Shown here in pieces: positions 1 through 13,100 of a stretch of 64,000 nt of DNA (position 1 is the stretch's first letter; every line of letters starts with the position of its first letter). A model generated the notes under the pieces. That model searched no databases. It was not told the origin of the DNA and saw nothing but the letters and a program-made list of their open reading frames with translations. The stretch comes from Lepraria neglecta (taxonomy: Eukaryota; Ascomycota; Lecanoromycetes; Lecanorales; Stereocaulaceae), in assembly GCA_033220425.1 (NCBI GenBank), contig CM065646.1:1991501-2055500 (forward strand), read 5' to 3'. A program made the position numbers and the translations under genes.

Positions 1-1480
1 ACTCAAGATATCTCTGGGACTACCGATCTGGTATAACTACCTCCCTACGAGATTCGTTATATTATATACCCGCCTTCGCTAGTATAAAATATAGCTCTTC
101 GCGCCGAGGATTAAAGGATCTAAGATAAAGCGAAAGTAAAATATACTAGATAATATATAATTGCTTGTAAGGCTAGTAAGGAGATACCTGCGCCAATAAC
201 TACTAACCACTTCAAACGTGTATATAAACTACGCGCCGCTACTATAGTCCTAAGCCTTCTAGGATTCGCTCGGCTCGATAACGGACTAGTTTAAATGTTA
301 TAAATAGTAGACCCCGTTATTCGAATTGGAGACTAGAGAAACCATACTATTTAACTCAACGTCACCGATATAATATTTATATCCCAGAATCCCGCTATAA
401 AGACCTAGCCAATACTACCCGCCGCTTTTCCTAACCTAGATTCGTCTTCTCTAACAAATCCAAACGCCGTTACCGCTACAGAGGATATAGTTCCGCCAAC
501 TCAATATATATCCGCTAGTAGAGATTCTCTTTATAGGACGTATTATAAATAGAAGGAGGTATCTAATTATTATTAACCAAGTCGAAGAACTAATTCAATC
601 GGTTAAGCTAATAATGTAACTCTATATCCTACCTATACAACTTAAGAGCCAGCGGCAAAGTATATATTATTAACACAAATCCAGTAAGTCCGGCTCCGCA
701 TATATTCATTAATAGATACTCGAGTAGATAGTATCTAAGGTCTTGAGGTCCCGGGCCAATGGGGCGGAGGCGGCGTATACTCATCGAGGATATAGAAGAA
801 ACGGCGATGTTCGTTATACGTAGGAGAACCATAGCTAGAGATATAGTCCTAGTAGCAACCTATTCGAAAAGGTAGGAAAATTTCGCTCGACTCGGATAGA
901 CTTTTGTCCGACTCGGCTAAGTTTCTATCTAATTTAGTTAATAGTCTTTAAGCTAACTTAATTTTATATTAATATTATATTAATTAAAACAATACGATAA
1001 TAACACGCTAAAGAAGCCTATCCCTTTCTAAAAACCTTCGCCTTCTTCCCCTAAGAACCTCGCCCGTCTAGCTACCTATAACTAGCTATATCGTTATAGA
1101 TTATACTCCTTAATACCTTATACCACCTTATTACTAGTAAAGACCTATATATATATTAGATAGATAATAGAGATCTTCTAATAATGGCTAAGACAAAGGG
1201 AGAATAACTAGTAGCTACTAGAAAAGCCTAGGAGACCAAAGCGACCAAGCGAAAGGTACGATTCGAGCTGAGTAACTTATTCTATATATTAATATATTAG
1301 TAGATTAAGGCTATTAAAGAAAGGTAGCTAGAACCTGAGAGAAGTACTGAAGGGGACGACGGAGTAGTAGAGCCTAGGAAACGTCGAAGACGTAATAGTA
1401 ACCTTAGCGAGGATATCTCTAAAAAAATATGTAAAGAAGAGGTCTCTTTAAAGACAACCAGCGTCGAGGATATCGAAATA
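1..1480. other. RIP-degraded AT-rich repeat, unassigned
   Basis: This stretch is rich in TA steps and has stops in every frame, like the recognisable retroelements further on, so it is best read as RIP-degraded repeat DNA. Around 1183-1480 one plus-strand frame still looks like a Lys/Arg-rich and then acidic protein broken by TAG codons, but no domain can be named. The small open frames here look like chance. Confidence 0.5.
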
Positions 1481-2476
1481 TTCGCTACAGTGGGACTGTG
1501 GGTTAGTGTGTCTCATGATCAGATGCGGTTTCAGCCATGCGCCATGACCATGGGCCATAGCGAGAGATCCGTGCTTCCTGAGAGCACTATTTGTATGAGC
1601 ATCCCACCAGCAGTTGGCTCTTCAGTCGAGTTCATCTCTTTCAGAGCCATAGCAGTTCTTTCCCGCCCACCCGCACCTTATACATAGCCTATATATAGCC
1701 TATCTACACTCCAGGTCTATGCCGCCTAGGCATGGGAGTTTTCTAGCGCTGGGGCACCTGTTGTAGCCTTTCTAGGCCTGCTAGCATCGCGCTTTCCCAA
1801 AAGATTATGTCATTAGCGTCACAGCTAGTTTTGCGCTGTCAGCAGGCCGCATGGCGATCAGGGTCTGCATCCCGTGTCAATTGCGGGCCGAGAAATCAGC
1901 AGGATCAGCAACTCCGGGTTGCTGTCAGCAACTCCAAGTTAACCAAGCAGTACCTGAAAATCATCCCCGAAGTCATACGACTGCGCGCAATGATTACGAC
2001 GCTGCAACTAAATCCCCAAGGTCGCTGCGAACATCACCCCCGCGAGGATTTAGGCCCAATCGCACGATTCCGGGGTCCGTTTTCAGCTGGTGTTGATGGT
2101 GCTCCGGGGGAGTCGCTGCCGTCGATGGCGACGATCATAGAAAATCGACCTTTTGCTTAGTCATCAATCACGTGATTTACTAAATGCTTGCTGATCCTGC
2201 TAATCCTGCTGTTAGCAAGCTGGAGTTGCTGAATGCGCTGAAATCGCGCTGTTAGCGGGCGCTATTTGCTGATTGCGCTGAAATCGACCCATCAGCGGGC
2301 GCTATTTGCTGATCCTACTGATAGGCTAATTTCAGCCCTATCCGCGCGTCCAGCAAATTAGAAGTTTTCAGTAAGATTTGGGAAAGCGCGATGAGCCCTG
2401 GCGTTAGACCGCCCAAGCATCTATTTACATATCCACTTGTGCCGGTGTGTATAGCTTCAGGAGTGAGAACACTAAC
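1481..2476. other. GC-richer island inside RIP-degraded DNA
   Basis: Base composition changes abruptly to a normal mix with few RIP-type stops, then returns to AT-rich sequence after about 2476. Short inverted similarity is visible between the two edges (GTTAGTGTGTCTCA near 1503 and the reverse complement of TGAGAACACTAAC near 2463). The island may therefore be a later-arriving DNA element into which the MITE-like element at 1785-2393 was inserted. No coding function is recognised. Confidence 0.4.
1785..2393. mobile_element. MITE-like non-autonomous DNA element, copy 1
   Basis: The 609-bp segment begins CATCGCGCTTTCCCAAA and ends with its exact reverse complement, giving 17-bp terminal inverted repeats. 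The interior has no credible gene; overlapping plus-strand frames at 1807-2160 and 1851-2096 are not supported by any known domain. Internal short repeats of CAGC/GCTGA type and the motif GCGGGCGCTATTTGCTGAT occur twice near 2254 and 2297. A second, truncated copy lies at 5225-5403. No clear target-site duplication is visible. Confidence 0.7.
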
Positions 2477-5224
2477 TTCTAATAACCCTATAACCAGCCC
2501 TACGAAGAGACCAGTGCCTACTATCGTTATAGGGGTATAACTTCCCTATACTCCTATATTCGGTCCGTTAGATAACTCTATATTTAGGAGACGGAAAAGA
2601 TAGGCTTCTCCGTTATAAGTACGATTAGTATATAATAATAGATATAACCTATTAATTGTACAGCGTAAATAGATACAGCCGTCGACGTCCAGAATCGATA
2701 CTATATTATAAAGCGATACGAGTATTACCCAAAAGAAGACCGTAAGTTACCTATCGACGTTACGCGTATATTTAATACGCTAATATAGAAAGAAGGAAAT
2801 AATATAGAACTATATAATAAAACGAGGTCCTCAAGGGAATATAGATACTAGGAACTACCTATACAGCTCGGTAAATAATGAATTAGAGACGCGTGTTCAT
2901 TAAATATAGCTGAAACAGCCGATAGTGCAGGAACAACGAAACCGAACATCTTCATATACAGAGTAGAATAGCCAGCGTACCGGACGACTCACCTAGACGC
3001 CCCAACAGATAATAACTAATAAGTTCAAATCTACTAGTAAGAAATATCGAAAATCAAGAGAGAATCTAATCAGTAGACGGAAGGATGAATCAATAGTATA
3101 TTTACCTCGGCATATAGGTCTCATAATAACTAATCATTATAGTTAGTGCAATATGAGCAGCGATAGCTAACCCATACCGCACTACCTATACAGCGCAAGC
3201 GGCCGAATTCCAGTACCGCGACTACGGGACAATCATCTAATCCTAACGATCGGGTTCTATTATCTAAAAAGACAAGGCCTAGACCATTATCGACTTCGTT
3301 GCCTATACCTATATATATATCAGATATTAAATCTAAAGACGACTATAAGGAGGTAACCGCGGAGGAGGCGGCAGGACCTATCGCTTAGGGTAGTTCTAGG
3401 TGTCGCCAAGCGCAAAGATACCAGGAATATCAATATATTTTCTACGCAATAAAGCCTATATTCCTCTCCAAGATTATGGGCGGCAACGATACTAATAGCC
3501 TATCACCGTGGCTAGAACATAACCCGGTAGCTCTAAGTAACCTTATAATAAGAATATAGAGAGAATAGAAGGCTAAGCTCTAAAGAACGAAGGGGCCTTA
3601 AGTTGTCAGCGATCTAGATACCTTAGGTAATATACTAACTCCTAAAGAAGCTCGCAAGGTTATTACTCCTAAACCCCTACCTATTTATATAACGCTACGT
3701 AATAGCTAATATCTTCATAGCTTATAGATAGCCTAAGCGAATTTAGAAGTTTTATAATAAGGAAAATAAGATTAACCGTTAAAATAGTAGTAGAATAGCT
3801 ATACCTAACAGTCGAGGACCGGAAGAATAATATATCGAACCTACTATTTGATATGCGATTTACTTTCGCAGATCTAGAGAAAGGTACAAGTATTCTTCTT
3901 TCCTAAACGAGAACGAAATATATAGCTAACAGGTCTAAGATAAGGGTCATTTTCTGGCACCGATAATTATAATAAGTCTATATCGCGTTTTTTTTCTAAT
4001 AGAATAAGCGCTATTAGACTCAGGCATAAGAGTATAGATCTATAGAAACCTTTACCCGCTAGTGCTATTATTTTCGTTGTAACAGCGCTTTATTATATAT
4101 TCGAAGAATACGAATATAGCTCCCGTAGGATCAAGAGATAGGATAGTATATCAGTTAGTAGTAAGTCAACCTGATACTCGAAGAACAACCTATATACTAA
4201 TAATACCTTAAGCCACATTCGAATATATAATAGAGGTATAGTACGATATAGGTAAAATCAAAACGCGGATAGTTACGGGACTACTTTATTGTCGAATAAT
4301 AGACTACTACTATATAAACAGGCATAGTAAGAACCGTCGACTACTAGTTACTAATATATTCAAGGATTCCCTAGAAGATCTAAAAAATCAACCGGACCTT
4401 TAGAGCGTTCTAGAGGAGATAGGAATAAATAATACTAGTGCGATAGGCCAAGAAGAAGAGCACGGAAATAATAAAGAATATACGGTATATATAAGAAGCG
4501 ATTATAGGTATATATTATCGGCTAACACTGAAATTAAGGCTAAAGAACTATCTCCCGAGGAGGGTCTCAATAAGACTAATTTAGAGTTTAGAAACCAGGA
4601 TAGTTTTTTCGCTTCCCTTACCTTCGGTAATAATTCAGCGGAGACAATAGATATCCAGGTATTTTTAATATAGGACTTCGAGCGTATACGGAAGGAGGCC
4701 GGCCTGCGAGTAGATAAGAGTCTTTAGGAAGAGGATTATATTATAGACGTCAAAGAGTAGAGTAGGTCGGTAGAGAGGTAGATTATAGAGGATAAAATAG
4801 TATATCTAAATATTATTCCAATAGGAGAAGAACCTAAGGACTAGGCTACTAAGGATACTGCGGAGGGGATAGAGGATAGATCGATAGAGTATAAATAAAG
4901 CTTAGGCAGGAGGAAGCCTAACGGAATCAAGCTGTCAGTAATCGAATATATAGCTATTGAACGTATAATATGAAAATGATTATCGTATTATCTTTTAAAA
5001 TCGCCTAGCTCGGATAATACTACCTGCAGGTTAATTCTAGATAAGATATCCGACTCGAACATACCCACTATAGCGGAGGATGTGTCCGAACTATCCGACT
5101 CAGATAACTTCTCATCTACTGATATTGTCGATATACTACCTGAGCGTATATGTTTCGCATTCCGGAACAAATGCGCAATGGTGGCGTTGGTCCACGAAAG
5201 CAACTTTTGATACTGATGTTGTAG
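2477..5224. other. RIP-degraded AT-rich repeat, unassigned
   Basis: About 2.7 kb of TA-rich sequence with stops in all frames. Some plus-strand stretches, for example 4590-4900, still read as plausible protein with TAG/TAA at intervals, which points to a decayed coding element rather than simple spacer. No reverse transcriptase, transposase or other hallmark could be recognised. Confidence 0.45.
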
Positions 5225-5403
5225 GCGCCCAGCGCAGCAATTTAAGGTTGTAGATGCTACTGTCGGCAACCTCGAGTTACTAATTTAGCTGATTTCTCGG
5301 TCCGCAATCGACATGGGATGCAGACCCTGATCGCCATGCGGCCTGCTGATAGCGCAAAACTAGCTGTGACGCTAATGATATAATCTTTTGGGAAAGCGCG
5401 ATG
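5225..5403. mobile_element. MITE-like element, truncated copy 2
   Basis: The right end (TTTTGGGAAAGCGCGATG, ending at 5403) is the terminal repeat of the element at 1785-2393. The preceding roughly 160 bp match the left part of that element in reverse orientation, including the segment that reads GGGATGCAGACCCTGATCGC. The other terminus is missing; similarity fades around 5225. Confidence 0.65.
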
Positions 5404-6090
5404 ATAATAAAATATAATCGACCTTCCCTGATCGGGAGAATACGCCCACGGTTTATTTTGAAAATATCGCGCCGCGCGGAATTGGCTCGTCTTGTTTATC
5501 CAGGATACTTTCCCTATCATTATTAATATTGAATTAAACTCTACCTTCTCAGTATCTCCTTCTCCTTTAACAACTTCCTTTTTAAACTCTAGGACTACCC
5601 TCCCTACGAGCCCCCTATCCTCGATCCTAAATCACTTATCTCCCCCTCCTAAGCGACCCTCCCCTCCTTCCGACTCCCCTCTCTCTAGCCGTTCAAATCT
5701 ACCGTCTACGACGTTATCGTAAGTATCTCGTACTCGATCCCCTTTACCGTCTTCGCGGAGGGCGGTAAGATATTAACGCCGTCGACAAAGTGATTATAAT
5801 AAGGTTAAGGCGATACTATAGGATGTAGGCTGGGATATAAAGCGTTTCTTAGTAGTACTATCTAAGAAGCGGGATATGCCTCGTCTCCGTTATTGGTATA
5901 GGTAGTACCTAGATTATATATATACTGACTTCCCGTAGGATGAAGATTTTACGGAGATAGTCGGCCCGATTCCTTTATTAGACCTAGGCGATGGATACCC
6001 TATATACTAAGGTGAAATCCTTGACGGAGCAAGATATATTTAGGTAATTCGTTCCTATAGAAGGTACTAACCTAGGTAGCTGCTAGGAGG
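5404..6090. other. AT-rich and pyrimidine-rich repeat remnant
   Basis: Positions 5540-5700 are strongly pyrimidine-rich on the plus strand, giving a Ser/Pro/Leu-rich open frame (5492-5722) that looks like a composition artefact. Positions 5760-6090 read as decayed coding sequence with TAG stops. Nothing here can be assigned to a family. Confidence 0.4.
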
Positions 6091-6516
6091 AACGCGCTGC
6101 AGGCGCACGAGGGAGCATGAGCTTGGCAGGGTCTGGTTCAGACGAATCGATGTTCGACTCGTTCGACTCGGACATGGTTCAGACGAATCGACGTTCGACT
6201 CGTTCGACTCGGACATGGTTCAGACGAATCGACGTTCGACTCGTTTGAACATGGATGCTTGGCATGGAATTCCTATTGCTATATATGCGGAGCACTGCTC
6301 ACTACTTGGAGCATCGTGCTCAACTTCTGTTTATATCTAGTATTACTACATGCGATAGATCTCTTAGGCTAGGCACTGAATACATATCATCTGATTATAT
6401 ACCAGACCCGCTTAGCACTATATTGAAGCCTGCTTCACACTCTTACTCTATATACCTCCATCCTAGTGAGAATCAATCTGTATACGGACCGTCGGTACGC
6501 AACACGGTTCGTAACA
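6091..6516 (+). mobile_element. 5' LTR (partial) of Gypsy element E1a
   Basis: The right part matches the complete LTR at 27364-27856, including the segment around the TATA-like CTATATATGC, the motif GAGCATCGTGCTCAACTT, and the terminal GTTCGTAACA ending at 6516. The expected TGTTACG start is not found, so the left end is truncated or diverged and the start given is approximate. It is followed directly by CTTTGAGTACCC, the presumed primer-binding site. Confidence 0.7.
6134..6250 (+). repeat. 41-bp tandem repeat in the LTR U3 region, about 2.9 copies
   Basis: The unit starts TGGTTCAGACGAATCG and recurs at 6134, 6175 and 6216, with one or two base changes, then breaks off at about 6250. It lies immediately upstream of the conserved TATA-containing part of the LTR. 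Confidence 0.9.
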
Positions 6517-8864
6517 CTTTGAGTACCCTTAAGGATGAGTGCTGCACTAAGAGACCCTAGGGCACCTACCCTAAGCTCCTCAGGAGGAGGAAGCGGATAG
6601 AGACGCCCTACTGTTGACGAAGGACTTAGCAGGTATATTAAGATAGCCTAGCCCGACTTATACTATAGAGAGAGAGACAAGCTCGAGAGATAGCTATCCT
6701 AGGTATCACTTTACTTAAAGTTTCAAGGAGACCTTATACCTATATAACGATATCCTACCTTCGCTATTACTTACTTACGTAGAAGAGTCTAAAAGTAGGT
6801 TAATCTATTCCTAAAGAAGTATATAGAAGACGACGACGAAGACGGCGAAATAAAACTATAGATAGAGAGTATAGCTATGTTCAGACTCGAAATCTGCCGT
6901 ATATTCCGTCCGTCGAATAAAGTTAATATAGTAATATAAACTATCTAGTATATAACCCAAAAGAAATCTGTATCAGAGTATTCAACTTAGTTTCAGTAAT
7001 ATATAGTAAAGACTAACTGGGACGATAACGTATTGATAACTATATACCGGAGAGGTCTTAAGGATAATATTAAAGACGAGCTTATAAGGTTAGGGATTAT
7101 TATCGATACCCTAGATAAGTTAATCGAAGAAGTAATCGAAATTAACGATAAGTTATTCGAAAGGACTATAGAAAAAAGGTATAACGGAGGAGTCGGTAGA
7201 ATAGGACGCTCGAGCTTTTTTGCTAAATCGAAGAGCTATCACCTAGGATATAAGGAATGTAACCCTTACGGATATATACCGATAGAATTAGACTTCACGG
7301 AGAAGAAAGGTAAATAGGCCTTTAGAGGGCTAGCTAGGGGCAAGAAGCAGTAAGGGGGCAGAAAGAAAATACTTATATATTATAGCTATAGTAAACCGGG
7401 CTACTTCGCTAGAGACTATAAGTCGAAAAATATAGTATATCGATAGTAGCTGAATATACTAGAGAAGGTATAGACCTAGGATAATATAGACGGCACGCCT
7501 GAAGAGATTCTACTAGTATAGGATAAAGTTGAAGAAGACGTTAGTTCCTAGTATAATAGTATAATATAAGAAGAACTTAATAAAGAATCCGAAAACGGCG
7601 ATAATGATTTTATAAGGAAATTCAACGCGCGTATCAGGGGATAATATAAGGAAGACCTAAATACTAAAGACGGTAGTAAGGCTTAAGAAGAAGAATCTAA
7701 GTAGGATTAGGACGGAAGCGAAACGGACCTAGAGTAGGAAGAAGCCCTTAGTATATTAGAAGCTAAGTAGGAAGAAGTATAACTACTAGGGAAAGTAATA
7801 CCTAAAACTACTACGTCTAAGGAGAAGAAGAAAGAAAACTCTAAGGAACTAAAATAAAAAGAGACCTTAAAGGACTATCGGATAGATCGGAACTACTATA
7901 GTCACAAAAGTATACTATAGGAAGAATGTACATCGCTTTATTGCGTATAGTATAGTATACCGAGGAATATAGCCAGGGCACTAATAAGGGTACTACCCTG
8001 CGGATATAACTATAACTACTATTAAGAAGATAGATATCTATAGTACCTCGCAACGAAAAGAATTTACTAGTTCTTCCTAGGACGTAGCAAGAAATAGTTA
8101 GAGAAACTTGGAAAAGATTTAAGCTACGACCTATACTCCAAGAACTGCAACCAGCTAGAATAGTATACTTACTTATATAATAACTGCAGGAAGTATATAT
8201 AGTCGAAGTCGGAAGCTGGATTCCTACTCCTATAAGCGGGAAAAGAGTAATCCCTTATAGCAGGGGTAGCCATAAGGAGATTAATATATTAACCCCTAAA
8301 TAATATCTGTGTTCCGCGCGATACGATATATATATAAAGACACCGGTAATCGTTAACAGACAGCGGACCGTTACAATAATAGACTCTAGAGCTACTAGAG
8401 ACTTTATCTTACGAGATCTAGTACGGATAACTAGAATACTAACTCGGAAGAAGTTATAGTAGTATAATCTTTAGATAGCCGACGGGTTAATACTATTAAT
8501 AGGAAAGGTAGACGAAGAGATACTTTCGTTACCTATTATAATTCAGCGCTACTATAAGGAGATTACCTTTAATGTCGTTAGGATAGCTACTTATTATATA
8601 ATTTTAGGAATACCTTAGTTAAAGAAGTATAACCTGAAAATCAATTAGGCTCGAGGAGTACTCAAGATAGATCAATCCGGTAATATTACCAGGATTATAC
8701 CTACGTATTAGCAGCGTTTAATAGTAGATAAGAAGTCGAACCGAAGACCGGTCAAGGTATATATTACCTTAGCTTCGTATAAGGACGGTACTAAAAGGTA
8801 GTCCGACTCTATAGTTACTAGTAAAGGTCAGCGGGATAGAAAAGTAAGAGTTAAGGGAGGAACT
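6517..8864 (+). pseudogene. Gypsy element E1a: RIP-degraded gag and protease
   Basis: The internal region reads as a decayed Ty3/Gypsy polyprotein. A Gag capsid stretch is intact at 7033-7317 (reading ITIYRRGLKDNIKDEL and on through an IDTLDKLIEE segment). A zinc knuckle follows at about 7378-7430 and reads Y-Y-S-Y-S-K-P-G-Y-F-A-R-D-Y, so its cysteines have become tyrosines, as expected from TGY to TAY change. A retroviral-type protease lies at about 8340-8640; its DSG reads DSR. The copy stops at 8864 where a different repeat begins, so reverse transcriptase and integrase are missing here. Confidence 0.8.
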
Positions 8865-9836
8865 TGTTGGAAAGACTTCAAAAACGCAGGCCACCTTAGG
8901 GTATACTGATAAAGTGGAGCTAGAAAGGTAATAGATGGATAAGGACACTAAGAACCGATACATCAGAGCGAAGCAAATAGTAGGATATCCAATATCGATT
9001 CATTGAAATACCCTGAAGATTAATATTTAACTTAGTGAGCTCTCCTAGGTGTAGAACCTTCTACATATGCCCTAGAGCCAAGCCTTTACATAGAATAAGC
9101 TTTCCGCATGAAAAGCATGAAACAAGCGTATCGCATAAAACATGATACAAGGCGTATCGCATAAGGCATTAGACAGGCGTACCGCACGGTCCACCGGATG
9201 GCTCATTCGCAGATGGCGATATGGCGATGGATTGCCTATTCGACAGATGGTGAGATGGCACCGGATGGCTCATTCGCAGATGGCGATATGGCATACACTG
9301 CCTATGATGCACATGGCGATATGGCGGCGGATTGCTCATTCGCACATGGCGATATGGCGATGGACTGCCTATTCGACACATGGCGATATGGCACCGGATT
9401 GCCTATTCGCAGATGGCGATATGGCGATGGACTGCCTATTCGACACATGGCGATATGGCACCGGATTACCTATTCGCAGATGGCGATATGGCGGTCAGGT
9501 TGCCTATTCGACAGATGGCGATATGGCGCTGGATTGCCTATTCGCAGATGGCGATATGGCGGCAGGTTGCCTATTCGCACATGGTGATATGGCACCGGAT
9601 GGCTCATTCGCACATGGTGATATGGCGGTCAGGTTGCCTATTCGACACATGGCGATATGGCGGTAGATTGCCTCTTCGTACATGGCGATATGGCGACGAG
9701 TATCCTGGAACCATCTGAAGTATACAAAGCTTCAAAGATTATTTCTGCATCCTAGAGCTGTCTATATAGCCAGCTCTCATGTATACCAAAACCGTTTGCC
9801 ATTATATAAAGCTATAGATAAGCTTATAATTCAACA
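8865..9836 (+). mobile_element. Minisatellite-bearing TG...CA element (solo-LTR-like), family M1
   Basis: The 972-bp unit begins TGTTGGAAAGA and ends ATAATTCAACA, so it has LTR-like TG...CA termini with short inverted TGTTG/CAACA ends. Other copies lie in reverse orientation at 33462-34338 and 40661-41545 and as rearranged pieces at 27857-28853. The centre is a large minisatellite. The 33462 copy has a clean 5-bp duplication, which supports LTR-type integration. No internal coding region of a parent element is present, hence solo-LTR-like. No duplication is visible around this copy. Confidence 0.75.
9195..9700 (+). repeat. 33/34-bp minisatellite (GCCTATTCGCA-GATGGCGATATGG type)
   Basis: About 15 head-to-tail units alternate between 33 bp (with TTCGCAGATGG) and 34 bp (with TTCGACACATGG). 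No unit contains a stop in any forward frame, so three long overlapping frames are open (9142-9666, 9198-9587, 9332-9718). They encode repeats such as MAIWRW, HGDMAPD and PIRRWRYG. These are treated as a property of the repeat, not as genes. Confidence 0.9.
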
Positions 9837-10150
9837 AAGAAAATAATAACTAAGCTACTTTCCACGTAAGAAATGTCACGGCCTGATCTAGTGGTGGTAG
9901 AACGGTGGCTATCAATGAGGTGATATGGATAAAATACTAATGCTAAGGAAAGAAGGCCACATGGGCGCGCGCGAGGAATCTATATAGGCATGCGGCGGCA
10001 AGCCCCTGAGCTAGGCCCAATGAGATATGCGTATACATAGCCAGCCCGTGACAAGAAAGACGAGGAAGAAACATATTACCGAAACCAAATAAGACGTTGG
10101 AGTCCAGAAGCAAACCAATACTACCTATAGTAATAGTACGCATGTTTGCA
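9837..10150. other. Unassigned insert between two Gypsy fragments
   Basis: Sequence with near-normal base composition that is not shared with the other repeats in the window. It separates the M1 element from the second copy of the Gypsy protease region. The minus-strand frame 9943-10143 has no recognisable similarity and is not accepted as a gene. Confidence 0.4.
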
Positions 10151-13100
10151 CGACGACTACAAGAAACACAAGTTCGAGAAACAACTTGCAGGATTCCTCC
10201 CCATACAGGGAAAAGAGTAATCCCTTATAGCAGGGGTAGCCATAAGGAGATCAATATATTAACCCCCAAACAACATCTGTATTCCGCGTAATACGATACA
10301 TATATAAAGATACCGGTGATTATTAATAGATAGCGGACCGTTATGATAATAGACTCTAGACCTACTAGAAACTTTATCTCACGAGATCTGGTACGAATAA
10401 CTAGAATACTAACTTAAAAGAAGTTATAGTAGTATAACCTCCAGATAGCTAATAGGTTAATACTATCAACAGGAAAGGTAGACGAATAGATACTTTCGTT
10501 ACCTATTACAATTCAGCGCTACTATAAGGAGATTACCTTTAACGTTATTGGGATGGCTACCTATTATATAATTTTAGGAATACCTTAGTTAAAGAAGTAT
10601 AACCTAATAATCAATTAGGCTCGAGGAGTACTCAAGATAGATTAATCCGGCAATATCACCAGGATTATATCTACGTATTAGCAGTGTTTAATAGTAGATA
10701 AGAAGTCGAACTGAAGACTAGTCGAGGTATATATTACCTCAGCTTCGTATAAGGACGGTACTAAAAGGTAGTCCGACTCTATAGTTACTAGTAAAGGTTA
10801 GTAGGATAATAAAGTAAGAGATAAGGGAGAAACTAATATACCCTCTATCCCTTAGGATTATAGTAAGTAGATATACTTATTCGAGAAAGAGACGAATATA
10901 GAAGTATTACCTAGGTACCAGCTATAGGATTATAAGATTGAACTCGAACCTGGTAAATAGCCGACATTTAGACCTATCTACGTATTATCAGAAAAGGAAC
11001 TCAAGGTACTTCGTAGGTATATTAACGAGAACCTTAAAAAGGGATTTATTCAGGAATCCAAATCACTAGTAGGTTACCTAATCCTCTTTATACTAAAGAA
11101 GGACGGAAGCCTAAGACTATATATTAACTATCAAAAGTTGAACAATATTATAATCAAGAATAGATACCCTTTGCCTAATATCGGCGAGCTATAGGATCGG
11201 CTCGGGAAAGCAAGGATATTTACTAAACTGGATCTTAGAGGCGTATATAATCTAATTTAGATAAAAGAAGGCGAAGAATAGAAAACTACCTTCCGAACAA
11301 GATATAGCCACTATAAGTATCTAGTAATACCGTTTAGACTTACTAACGCACTAGTAACCTACTAAGTACTTATTAATAACGTTATACGAGCACACTTAGA
11401 TCGAACAGCGATAGCGTACCTTAATAATATACTGATTTATTCTAAGAACAAGGAAGACTACGTTTTATATATATAGGACGTCCTCGGATACCTATTATAA
11501 GCGAAACTTCTCCTTAAACTAGAAAAGTGCGAATTTTATCGATAGTCGGTAGAATTTCTAGGATTTATAGTCAGTATAGAAGGTATTAGTATAAGCCTAG
11601 ACAAGATTAAAGCTATAGTAGAATAGCCTATACTATAGGACGTTAAAGTAGTATAAAGCTTCTTAGGATTTGCTAACTTTAATAGGAAGTTTATCGAGGG
11701 CTACTTAAAGAAAGTACTACCTCTAACGGATATTATAGAAAAAGATATCGGATTTATATAGGGAAAAGACTAATAGAAATCATTCGACATATTAAAGAAA
11801 GTATATATAGATCTACTAGTACTCTATACCTTTCAGGCTAACGAACCGGCCCGTATCGAAATAGATACCTCGGATCTTGTAATTAGAGTATGGCTATATC
11901 AAATAAAAGACTAAAAATAGTATCTAGTTACCTATTATTTAAGGAAGATATTAGTAGTAGAACAAAACTATAATATACACGACAAGGAGCTACTTGCCGT
12001 AGTATATATATTATAGAACTAGCGAGTATACGCAGAAAGCTGCTCGGACCTAACTATCTTTACGGATTATAAGAATCTTCTTAACTTTATAACAACGAAA
12101 GAGTTAAATAGAAGATAGGTTTGATAGTCGGAACTATTAGGTTAATATAAGTTCAAGATAATCTATACCCTAGAAAAAGATAATAGTCGAGCGGATACCC
12201 TTAGTAGGCGATTAGACTATATAGGAGAGAAGAATATTATAGAGCGACTAATTCTAAAGAAAGAGGCGAACAGATTATTAGTACTATACTAGGTATTAGC
12301 TATAACCCTTCGTATATTAGGACCTGATATAACTAACAAGATCGTAAAGGCCTATAATAACGATACATTTATAACAAACCTAAGGAAGGATTAATAGGAT
12401 TTAGTATTACTCAAGTATTAAGGTAAGACTTATATACCTAATATATACGTTAAAGAAGTAATCAGGGATTACCACGATAACCCTTTACAAGGTTACCTAG
12501 GGGTATCCAAGACTATAGAACTCCTAGGACGAGGATATACGGCGCCGAAGCTTCGAGCGCGCGTTAAATAATATATTAAGGAATAGATTGAGTGCCAGCA
12601 GAATAAAGCTGCACGATACGCCAAGTACGGACAAATATAGTTTGCTCCTGTACTAAAGTCACTATAGGATAATATTATAATAGACTTTATAGTTAAGCTA
12701 TTACTATCGAAGGATCTAGCTACGTAAAACACCTTCGACTCGATTATAGTAATTATAGACAAGTTAACGAAGTATATAATCATAATACTATTCAAAGAAA
12801 CCTACAAAACAGATTAGTTAGCCTTCGTACTACTCGATAGACTAATAAGAGACTATAGTATACTATATTCGATAACATCCGATAGAGATAAATTATTTAC
12901 TTCCAACTACTAGAGAACGCTTATAGTAGTAATTAGAACCAAACTTCGGATATTAACGGTATACTATCTATAGACTAATAGATAAACTAAACGTATAAAC
13001 CAAATAATAGAAGTATATTTAAGATATTACGTGAACTAGAAGTAGGATAACTAGGTTTCACTACTTCCGATAGTATAACTGGTATATAATAATAAGACAT

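Noticed and set aside
9195-9700. Regular repeat array that could suggest CRISPR
   Set aside because: Units are contiguous with no unique spacers, the organism is a fungus, and the array is part of an LTR-like element.
9142-9718. Three long overlapping plus-strand frames encoding repeats of MAIWRW / HGDMAPD / PIRRWRYG
   Set aside because: They are all products of a stop-free 33/34-bp minisatellite inside a mobile element; similar frames open in the other copies at 33.5-34.0 kb and 40.8-41.2 kb on whichever strand the repeat faces.
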